A DNA stretch of 8,762 bases from Lachnospiraceae bacterium (lineage in GTDB: Bacteria > Bacillota > Clostridia > Lachnospirales > Lachnospiraceae). Positions 1-6,610 of this stretch are shown one piece after another. The first letter of the stretch is position 1, and the number at the start of each line of letters is the position of its first letter. The DNA lies in contig DNJW01000047.1 of the NCBI GenBank assembly GCA_003488965.1, positions 1 through 8,762 on the forward strand. Direction: 5' to 3'. The notes beneath the pieces are model-generated. The model searched no databases. It had not been told where the DNA came from and was given only the letters and a program-made list of their open reading frames with translations. The position numbers and the translations under genes were made by a program.

Positions 1-1
1 T

Positions 2-475
2 ATTAAGGCAGAATTATATCCTGAAATCGCGCCTAATACCGTAAACAATTTCATCTCCCTCATCAGCAAAAACTTTTATGACGGCCTTATTTTCCACAGA
101 GTCATCCGCGGCTTTATGATTCAGGGCGGCGACCCGGAAGGCTCCGGCATGGGCGGTCCCGGTTACAGTATCAAAGGAGAGTTTTCCCAAAACGGTGTGG
201 AAAATAACTTAAAGCATGAAGAGGGCGTTCTTTCCATGGCAAGGAGCATGGCCCCCAATTCTGCCGGTTCCCAGTTCTTCATCATGCACAAGAACTCCCC
301 CCACCTTGACGGCGCTTACGCTGCTTTTGGCAAGGTCATCGAAGGTATGGATGCTGTAAACCGCATTGCCGAAACAAACACCGATTACTCCGACAGACCG
401 CTGGAAAATCAAGTGATGCAGACAGTTACCGTGGAGACATTCGGCGTGGAATATCCGGAACCGGAGAAGTTCTAA
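2..475 (+). CDS. Cyclophilin-type peptidyl-prolyl cis-trans isomerase (5' end cut by window)
   Basis: Cytosolic cyclophilin, which catalyses cis-trans isomerisation of Xaa-Pro bonds during protein folding. The reading frame is open from base 2, so the gene starts outside the window; 157 residues remain and roughly 15-20 N-terminal residues are missing by comparison with bacterial PpiB-like proteins of about 170 aa. Visible family hallmarks are the active-site stretch FHRVIRGFMIQGGDP, with the catalytic Arg, and the GSQFFIMHKNSPHLDGAYAA / FGKVIEGMDAV region near the C terminus. No signal peptide or membrane segment is seen in the visible part. The gene converges on the neighbouring integrase remnant, with 19 bases between the two stop codons. 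It looks richer in GC than the CRISPR operon, consistent with native chromosome next to an acquired block. The family assignment is secure; the particular paralogue (ppiB or another) cannot be told. Confidence 0.95.
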   Translation: MKAELYPEIAPNTVNNFISLISKNFYDGLIFHRVIRGFMIQGGDPEGSGMGGPGYSIKGEFSQNGVENNLKHEEGVLSMARSMAPNSAGSQFFIMHKNSPHLDGAYAAFGKVIEGMDAVNRIAETNTDYSDRPLENQVMQTVTVETFGVEYPEPEKF

Positions 476-494
476 GTAGTTTTTCAAAAAAGTA

Positions 495-760
495 TTATTC
501 GGTACTGTTCAGTATAGTTTTTATAAAGCTTGTTTTTTTCTTTTCCTCCGTAGCTTTGGCATATATATCCATCGTTATGGAGATGTTTGCATGACCCATT
601 ATCTTCCAAATTACCTTGATGTTCGTTTCCTTTTCGCAGAACCGTGTGCAAAACGTATGGCGAAAAACGTGGCAACTGAAATGAGGGACGATAATGGGTT
701 CTCTGTTTTCTTCCATATCTCTCTTTCACTACATTGATTACTTCAACCTTTTTCAAATTA
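495..760 (-). pseudogene. Tyrosine recombinase (phage/ICE integrase) C-terminal remnant, frameshifted
   Basis: Only the last part of a lambda-integrase-family recombinase is left. In the frame ending at the TAA at 495-497, the box PHFSCHVFRHTFCTRF gives the HxxR pair, and IMGHANISITMDIYAKAT gives the GH box and the Tyr nucleophile; this ordering is typical of integrases from Lachnospiraceae conjugative elements and phages. Upstream in this frame a TGA at 726-728 interrupts it. The matching upstream piece, KKVEVINVVKERYGRK, lies in another frame ending at about 715, so an indel has split the gene. The N-terminal arm- and core-binding domains and the first catalytic Arg (some 300 residues) are absent. 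Upstream the remnant runs straight into the stop codon of the Cas7-insertion gene at 758-760. It cannot encode an active recombinase, but it marks an old mobile-element junction. Confidence 0.82.
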
Positions 761-2764
761 CCTGCGTCTGCCCTGCTGTCTTTCCGGTAATCGTCTGTAT
801 TTATCAGGCTTTTCTTCCAATGGTTTTAATTCTTCTATCGCTGTAAGTTCCGGTTTCATAGACTCCATATATTCCATAAATACCATTTGCTTTCTTCCAT
901 TTGGACATTTCATCGGAATCATCTTTCCGTCTTTTTTCTTATATGCCTTGTGATTCTGTGTAAACCATTCAAATACATCAAAGTTACCCTCCTGATTCGG
1001 TTTATCCGGTAAGGGATAACTTACGTTTTTATCTTTGAGTATGTAAAAGTCTGTCATAGAAGCAAAGTATTCTTTGATCTTTTCTTCAAACGCAGGTGTC
1101 CTATACTCTTCATAAGGTTCTTCTTTCCGCAATACTGTTTTTGCCTGTTTGTCTTTACAATAACTGAGTAATGTTACTTCCTTCACCGAAACTGCAATGC
1201 TGCCAAATCCCAAAGGCTTTGCCGCGCCCAACTTATACCCGTGTGCTTTCCTTTCCAGTACTTCTTCATCTCCTGCATTTAAGAGGTAAATAAGCTGATC
1301 CAGTTCCTTTTTTGATATTTTATCAAAAAAAATCTCTCCCTGAAACTTTATTCCCTTTGTTACCGGACGGATTGATATATTCAAATTCGTTTTTTCCTGA
1401 TTCTCCGGTTTCACATTCATCTGATGCCAGTAAAACTTTCGTCCGTTTATTTCCGGCAAGGCAGTAATTACGTTTCCGTTTTTATCAACATAATAATCAT
1501 AAGTCCAAAACCATGCATCCTTAGGACGCTTTAAATAAAATTCAGTATTATTCAGTTTCGGCGCTGCCAAAGGTTTCAGCGTCACACATTTATCATAACA
1601 TTTCTCCGCCCCGGCTCCTTTACTTCTTCCGTCACACGTAAGATCTGATACCCGAATACGGGAACTCACCTGACAGTTTTTATTTATGATCCCAAACAGG
1701 TTACATGCCGGACATAAGTTGTTTTTATCCGTACAGGTTTTATGTTCTTTTATCATCTTACTCAAACCGTTCGCATAAACTTCTCTTGTGATACTGGCAG
1801 GCGAAAGGAAAAAATAGTCGCTTTTATCATTTGCCCTGCTGTAATATACCGGGAAAAATTCGCCTGTTTTTCCGTCTTTCCTAAACTTTTCCAGATTATC
1901 GGCATATTCCTTATATTCATGCACTCCCTGATTTTTATATTGCATCAGTACATCCTCAAGACACTTTAAAGAGATATTTTCTTTCATTATTTTCATTTTA
2001 GGACAAAAGATGTGGCAGCAATGCTTCTGCTGCTTAAGTGCTTTTCCTTTCATCTCCGGACCATCCTCGCCTTTGATCACATATCCTGTTTTACGCCCGG
2101 TCTTTCTATTTACATTGATGTTTGAATTTAAATCACACTTTCTGATATTTTCTGCTAACGGTTTTCCAATCCCCTTTCTTTCCTTACCACTGCCCCGAAA
2201 ATGAATATCCAAAAATACTTTTTCACCTTCCTGCAGCTCTTTCTGTTTATAGCACTTTAATATATAGTGTCTGTCATCCGATACCCATTTTGTATGATCC
2301 AGATTGTTCTCACCGGCTGTCCTTAGCAGACAGTCTTCCGCCTCATATAAATCATAACCGTTGTCCGTCTTTTTCAATAATCCCGCTTTAAATACTTCCG
2401 CCGTTCTTTTGCTCAGGGTTACCTCATCATCCACTGCCGACATACAGGAATTTGTCAGAATTTCATAGTTATTTCTTAACATCCCCCTCATTTCACTGCC
2501 GGGAATAACCGGCCAGGGAAGGTTCTGCTCCTGCCTGTTGTTTTTAGCCAAATCCGTATAAGAAAAGAATTCATAGGATTTATGTTCTGATTCCTCAGGA
2601 TACAGTGCATGATCATTGCTTGTATTTGGTATAAAAAGCGGTGTCCTGGTAAGCACGGAATAACGAATCACACCACTGTATGTTCTTTCTTCCTTCTGTG
2701 CAGACGCTCTTTCCTTTTCCAGCGGAACGAAATTATACGGATTTACAAATTTATTACTGCTCAT
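758..2764 (-). CDS. TIGR03986-type RAMP protein, Cas7-insertion-like subunit of a type III-D (III-Dv-like) effector
   Basis: Predicted RNA-binding Cas7-superfamily backbone subunit of the effector complex. The frame is open to ATG 2822-2824, but the start at 2762-2764 is preferred: it has TGAGGA seven bases upstream, and the protein then begins MSSNKFVNPYNFVPL, as this family usually does, giving 668 aa. RAMP signatures are WPVIPGSEMRGMLR (about residues 84-97), CPACNLFG (351-358) and the glycine-rich KLGAAKPLGFGSI (511-523). Between the first two lies a long Lys- and Cys-rich insertion (about 110-340) with HCCHIFC at 248-254. C344, C351, C354 and C364 could bind zinc. The catalytic Asp seen in other Cas7 units is not clearly placed; D51, in TSNDHALY, is only a candidate. 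It is last in the operon, ten bases after csx19. Its basic end QQGRRR abuts the integrase remnant, so the last residues may come from the junction. Confidence 0.8.
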   Translation of the reverse strand: MSSNKFVNPYNFVPLEKERASAQKEERTYSGVIRYSVLTRTPLFIPNTSNDHALYPEESEHKSYEFFSYTDLAKNNRQEQNLPWPVIPGSEMRGMLRNNYEILTNSCMSAVDDEVTLSKRTAEVFKAGLLKKTDNGYDLYEAEDCLLRTAGENNLDHTKWVSDDRHYILKCYKQKELQEGEKVFLDIHFRGSGKERKGIGKPLAENIRKCDLNSNINVNRKTGRKTGYVIKGEDGPEMKGKALKQQKHCCHIFCPKMKIMKENISLKCLEDVLMQYKNQGVHEYKEYADNLEKFRKDGKTGEFFPVYYSRANDKSDYFFLSPASITREVYANGLSKMIKEHKTCTDKNNLCPACNLFGIINKNCQVSSRIRVSDLTCDGRSKGAGAEKCYDKCVTLKPLAAPKLNNTEFYLKRPKDAWFWTYDYYVDKNGNVITALPEINGRKFYWHQMNVKPENQEKTNLNISIRPVTKGIKFQGEIFFDKISKKELDQLIYLLNAGDEEVLERKAHGYKLGAAKPLGFGSIAVSVKEVTLLSYCKDKQAKTVLRKEEPYEEYRTPAFEEKIKEYFASMTDFYILKDKNVSYPLPDKPNQEGNFDVFEWFTQNHKAYKKKDGKMIPMKCPNGRKQMVFMEYMESMKPELTAIEELKPLEEKPDKYRRLPERQQGRRR

Positions 2765-2771
2765 AGAAATT

Positions 2772-2777
2772 TCCTCA
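2772..2777 (-). promoter_or_regulatory. Ribosome binding site overlapping the csx19 stop codon
   Basis: The minus strand reads TGAGGA, seven bases before the ATG at 2762-2764. Its TGA (2775-2777) is also the stop codon of the upstream csx19-like gene, so termination and re-initiation are likely coupled. It decides the start of the Cas7-insertion gene in favour of the internal ATG. Confidence 0.6.
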
Positions 2778-3158
2778 CTTTCGCAATCGGTAATTGTCAA
2801 TGAATGCCATACCGTTTTCATCATAGGATATGTAATTTAATACGGTAATTTTTTCCTGATCCTTCCCTTCCAGCAGCACCTCTTCTTTAAAAATGCTTTG
2901 TCCATCATTTTCTTTACCAACTACTGCTTCTATCACTCCAAGCGGATATCTTTTACTCTGTGTCGACACAGCCCGGTATTCGCAGTCATCATCAAACAAA
3001 TGAACTTCCAAAAGTTCCTCGTTTTTTATCTCCGGCATCAATCGATCAATATCATCATACGCTTTAAAAATCACTTTCCGTCTCGTATAAATTAAAGCAA
3101 ATCCTCTCTTTGGCGCTTCGTCTATTCTTTCTAATCTCATCATCATCTCTCCTGTCAT
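2775..3158 (-). CDS. csx19: Csx19-like type III-D CRISPR-associated protein (TIGR03984 type)
   Basis: Small soluble protein, probably a structural subunit of the type III-D effector; no enzymatic activity is expected or visible. With this start it is 127 aa. The central LLEVHLFDDDCEYRAVST resembles the family's leu-x-lFxxxxE(l/y)R core, and the C terminus YDENGMAFIDNYRLRK resembles its closing G-x-x-x-x-x-x-YR motif. The frame is open to an ATG at 3219-3221, which lies inside the preceding gene and is unlikely to be used. Two starts are plausible: 3158 (GGAG at 3166-3169, seven-base gap) and the third ATG of a triplet at 3140 (AGGAG at 3149-3153, eight-base gap). It lies between Cas7-2x (35-base gap) and Cas7-insertion (10-base gap), where the III-Dv subunit set calls for Csx19. 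The assignment rests on short motifs plus context; without the context it would be a hypothetical protein. Confidence 0.66.
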   Translation of the reverse strand: MTGEMMMRLERIDEAPKRGFALIYTRRKVIFKAYDDIDRLMPEIKNEELLEVHLFDDDCEYRAVSTQSKRYPLGVIEAVVGKENDGQSIFKEEVLLEGKDQEKITVLNYISYDENGMAFIDNYRLRK

Positions 3159-3193
3159 AAGAAATCTCCAGTTCCTTTCGTAAATGCCGTCCA

Positions 3194-4474
3194 CTATAGA
3201 GAACACAATTCGGCCAGACATTCTTCTCTTGAAACTGCTTCGCTATATTCCACTTCTTTTTCAGGATCTTTTTCAAAAATCCCCCTCCCAATGGCTGTCT
3301 GTCCTCCCACTGCCAGATATCCCTTCTGCATATCTTCTATGACAAACATCAAAATCCCAAGCAGCGCCAGATAGTCCCGGTCCGAATCTTTCCTCACCAT
3401 GATTTCCAAAACCGTATGACCGCCAAAATATGCAATTTCCGAATACAATGCAAGCGCAGACGCATCAAAACGGCCTACCTTGTTTCTTGTCATAGGAAGC
3501 GCCTCTGCCCCTTCAATCACACTTTCCCCAAACACGATCATTGACTGCACGGCAGACATATCTTTTTTTCCTATTTCTGCCTTTCCAAACCACTTTTCCA
3601 CAATTTTTTCCGGTTTTACGTGACCAAGCGACTTTAATATTTCCCTGATGCTGCTTCTAATGGCTCCATTCCAACTGCTTCCGGGAATAACCGGTTTCCC
3701 GTTACAAGTAATATGTTCAAAATCCGCCTGTCCGGGTATGGTGGAATATCTCCGGATACTGATTCCTCCCTTTAACTTTAGCGGAACAGAAATCCTGATG
3801 TATTTCTCCTCCGGTTTCCTTCTTCCCTTAACCCATGTTTCATAGGGCATTTCCTCGTATAATTCTATCTTGCTGCAGCTTCGTTTAAATGCAATGTATT
3901 CTTCCACGTCTGCCGCCGTGAACTCTCTTACACACACTGCGTTCACCTTTAATCTTCCAAATCCTCTGTTTTTATTGGCGCCGATGCGGACCGTTCCGTC
4001 CTGGATTGCCTGTATTAACGAGTCGACAGCTTCTTCATATTGTTCATTACTGTACCTGTTCTGTCTCACGATATAATTAAAATAAATGACGCCGCATGCC
4101 CCGGATTCAATGATTTCCATATCAAACTTATTACCCGCCTGTTTTTCTTCCGTCAGTGCAACGCCGTCCCTCACGGAAACCCTGACGGCATCATGATCAG
4201 GCAGCGTATCAAAATATAAATCAGATATGTATAGAGAACTCATTCCTCCTTTCTCATTTTCCGAAAAACCATAAATACTTTCCTGCTTTTTATCATCACC
4301 CAAATAATTACGGAAGGCTCCTGCCAGAGAGGTTCCGGGAATAAAGACTTCCCCTTTGCTGTTTCTCATAATATCCGAGTCCGTATAATAGTTCTGTCCG
4401 TTTGATATACTTAAAGGAGAAACCAGTTCAACCTTCACCGCATAATATTTTCTGCTAATGATCGGATTGCTCAT
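3194..4474 (-). CDS. Tandem Cas7 (Csm3-like) RAMP protein, Cas7-2x-like
   Basis: Two Cas7/Csm3-type RAMP units in one 426-aa polypeptide, predicted to line the crRNA and cut target RNA. Unit 1 (about 8-180) has TDSDIMRNSKGEVFIPGTSL followed by AGAFR, then IGANKNRGFGRLKV at 164-177. Unit 2 (about 223-400) has ADFEHITCNGKPVIPGSSWN followed by GAIRS, then the glycine-rich LAVGGQTAIGRGIF at 387-400. By position before the IPG-S motif, D32 and D251 correspond to the Csm3 aspartate that cleaves target RNA, so each unit may be an active site. The start ATG directly follows the stop of the 711-aa gene (TAAATG), with AAAGGGG eight bases upstream, so the two are translationally coupled. The domain fusion and the neighbours point to Cas7-2x of a III-Dv complex. 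RAMP identity is very clear; the catalytic residues are inferred. Confidence 0.87.
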   Translation of the reverse strand: MSNPIISRKYYAVKVELVSPLSISNGQNYYTDSDIMRNSKGEVFIPGTSLAGAFRNYLGDDKKQESIYGFSENEKGGMSSLYISDLYFDTLPDHDAVRVSVRDGVALTEEKQAGNKFDMEIIESGACGVIYFNYIVRQNRYSNEQYEEAVDSLIQAIQDGTVRIGANKNRGFGRLKVNAVCVREFTAADVEEYIAFKRSCSKIELYEEMPYETWVKGRRKPEEKYIRISVPLKLKGGISIRRYSTIPGQADFEHITCNGKPVIPGSSWNGAIRSSIREILKSLGHVKPEKIVEKWFGKAEIGKKDMSAVQSMIVFGESVIEGAEALPMTRNKVGRFDASALALYSEIAYFGGHTVLEIMVRKDSDRDYLALLGILMFVIEDMQKGYLAVGGQTAIGRGIFEKDPEKEVEYSEAVSREECLAELCSL

Positions 4475-6610
4475 TTAATTTTCCCCTTTCTTAAGACTGT
4501 CACTTTTTTTCAGTTTATACTTCAACGCAATCAGAAATGCCATCAGATATTCACATTGATACCGATCCTCATCATATTCAAAATTCATGATCTCATAATG
4601 ATCTTCAAAAGCCCGAATGAGCTGTTTCTGATACGCAGAAACCTTTTCCAAAATCTCCTGGGCATATGCAAGCTTCTTCTGTTTGCGCTCGGATTTCTTT
4701 CCGTAGCGTGTCTCTGTGCTGTCAATGATCTGCTTATAACTATCACTATCCTTACAAATCTGTATCATATTACTTATAGTCGCCTTCATATCATCTTCCG
4801 TCAAAAACTGCTTTGCATCACCCACTGCCTTTACCGCAATAAATTCTTCAAACAGCTCCCTGCATAACACCCATGCAAAAGAAGTACTTCCATCCAGTCT
4901 CAAACGCTCCGTTTCATCATTTACAGACTGTGCCTTTTCATAACTTCCTATGTATGCATTTTGGGAAACATCAATCTTTTCTACAGAAAATTCCCCATAT
5001 CCTTCTGCATTTCTCTCTCCCATGAACAAATGAGCAGGAATACGGATATCAACAGAGCGGGGAAAATGATAAAAAAGAACAGTTCCTTTATCAAATGCAC
5101 CTATCGTAGGCTTCCGCCTTCCCCATGTTACATTAAAACCTCCTACCACAATATAATTCAGGAACTTATCTACCTGAAACTCCTCTTCTTGTAATTGAAG
5201 GATACTGTTTATCTCCTGAATCAGATCATTGGCATCTGTGGAATAAAACGCATTCTGATTGTATAAGATCGCAGGCGCCTCCAGCTTTATCGCCAAATCC
5301 CTGCATCCTTCCAAAACATATGCATCCTGCTTTAGAACTTCTAAAACCTCTAATCTGACTTTACCGTACTCAGAGGATTTTCCGTATCCAAGATAACAGA
5401 CCGGCTCCTTCATAAACATCTCATATACCTGCTTAATCTGTTCTTCCGTTCCGACTATATATCCTTTAAATCTTTGACCGCTTTTGATGCTTGCCATCTG
5501 ATAAAACACACTTTCCCCTGATGCATCTTCCACGGCCCGCCCAATGGACTTATCTGCCGGTCTGCTGTGATGATATCTCTCCTCTATGCCCACATCCCTT
5601 TTGACCAGATCCCCATCTGCGTCCAGACAGACATAGCAGTGTTTCATCATATTAAGCTGCTTACCCTCTGCCTCTTTTCGGGATTCTTCGTTTTCGTACA
5701 GCTTATTGATATAGTGCTCTTTATCGTTCTTGATACTGTAAAAAGAAGCAGGGACTTCCGCACACCTTTTTTCCTCTGCCGCATCCGAACTGTAAGAAAT
5801 ATAGGCATTCGAGCAGATAAGGTTTCCACTGTTCATAAATTCAATGAAATCCGTATCCGCTCTTTTCAACCGCTGTGCAATCAAACCGAGAATCTTACTT
5901 CCTTCTATGTAATCCTGTGTTTTGGCCTCCCCGCCGTCTATGCTTTTACATATCACAGGTTCTTCCAGTTCAATGACATACTCCAATCTATTTGCCTCTA
6001 CAGCCTTAAATTTCTCTGCCTCTATTACATCAGGTTTCCTTTTCTCTTCCAGCGTTACCCTTATTTCTCCCAGACCTCTGGTTCTTGCTATTCCGATATT
6101 TGTAAAAACAGCGCAGCACTCTTTCAGGGCCGGCAGCAGACTTTCTTCTTTTAATTCCACTTCCGCAAGGAATACAAGTCCTTTATCCGCCACCCTCATA
6201 GTCCTTAAGGATGCCTCCTCTGCGGCGCCGGTTTCATAATCAATACTTGTCTGTGTGCGAATGTAGGAAAAATGGTTTAATACGTTCTGCGAATGAAAGA
6301 CCATATGATCTGCATGTTCTTTTACTTCTTCCTTCATCGTCACATAATTTTCCGGATACGCATTTCCCACCCTGAGCAGGGCCTGCCGGCTTCCCTTATC
6401 GCCAAACAGTCCGGCAATAGGTATGGTTTTTCCCCAATCATTTAATTCCAATGCACACTCACGCAGGCAGCCTTTTATTCTTTTAGCCGGGATAAAAGGA
6501 AATCCGTATTCATCATAACAAATATCTGTATCCAATGCACTGTTATATGCGCCTCCGTCCGAAACACACATATCACTCAACAATTCAATTTTCAACTGAT
6601 GAATCCCCAT
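4475..6610 (-). CDS. Multidomain RAMP protein, Cas7-Cas5(Csx10-like)-Cas11-like fusion
   Basis: A 711-aa effector subunit that appears to join three parts. Residues 1-190 form a Cas7-like RAMP: ALDTDICYDEYGFPFIPAKR at 25-44 followed by IKGCLRE, a thumb-like stretch around 115-145, and RTRGLGEIRV at 176-185. D27 aligns with the Csm3 catalytic Asp, so target RNA cleavage is plausible. Residues 205-550 resemble Csx10/Cas5-type RAMPs, with HHSRPADKSIGRA (347-359), YLGYGKSSEYGKVRLE (406-421) and GERNAEGYGEF (531-541). Residues 575-705 contain no RAMP motif and are rich in Lys, Glu, Gln and Leu. This looks all-helical, like a Cas11 small subunit, and no separate cas11 gene exists here. The start lies inside the end of cas10 (26-base overlap), with AGGAGG nine bases upstream. 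A plain Csx10-family label is the cautious alternative; the Cas11 part is inferred from helical character and position. Confidence 0.82.
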   Translation of the reverse strand: MGIHQLKIELLSDMCVSDGGAYNSALDTDICYDEYGFPFIPAKRIKGCLRECALELNDWGKTIPIAGLFGDKGSRQALLRVGNAYPENYVTMKEEVKEHADHMVFHSQNVLNHFSYIRTQTSIDYETGAAEEASLRTMRVADKGLVFLAEVELKEESLLPALKECCAVFTNIGIARTRGLGEIRVTLEEKRKPDVIEAEKFKAVEANRLEYVIELEEPVICKSIDGGEAKTQDYIEGSKILGLIAQRLKRADTDFIEFMNSGNLICSNAYISYSSDAAEEKRCAEVPASFYSIKNDKEHYINKLYENEESRKEAEGKQLNMMKHCYVCLDADGDLVKRDVGIEERYHHSRPADKSIGRAVEDASGESVFYQMASIKSGQRFKGYIVGTEEQIKQVYEMFMKEPVCYLGYGKSSEYGKVRLEVLEVLKQDAYVLEGCRDLAIKLEAPAILYNQNAFYSTDANDLIQEINSILQLQEEEFQVDKFLNYIVVGGFNVTWGRRKPTIGAFDKGTVLFYHFPRSVDIRIPAHLFMGERNAEGYGEFSVEKIDVSQNAYIGSYEKAQSVNDETERLRLDGSTSFAWVLCRELFEEFIAVKAVGDAKQFLTEDDMKATISNMIQICKDSDSYKQIIDSTETRYGKKSERKQKKLAYAQEILEKVSAYQKQLIRAFEDHYEIMNFEYDEDRYQCEYLMAFLIALKYKLKKSDSLKKGEN

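Noticed and set aside
486..506. AGTA/TACT stem followed by six T on the minus strand, a possible operon terminator
   Set aside because: A four-pair AT stem would be unstable; it may serve but cannot be supported from sequence.
501..525. TACTGTTCAGTA inverted repeat followed by TAGTTTTTAT, a possible cyclophilin terminator
   Set aside because: The stem is only four to five AT-rich pairs with a tiny loop and lies within the integrase remnant's reading frame; too weak to call.
2765..2824. 20-residue extension of the Cas7-insertion protein
   Set aside because: It lies inside the csx19-like coding end; the internal ATG has a good ribosome binding site and gives the usual family N terminus.
5567..6154. 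195-codon open frame on the plus strand
   Set aside because: It is antisense to the Cas7-5-11-like gene, its translation is Phe/Leu/Cys-rich with no family motif, and the minus strand carries clear RAMP signatures in the same place.
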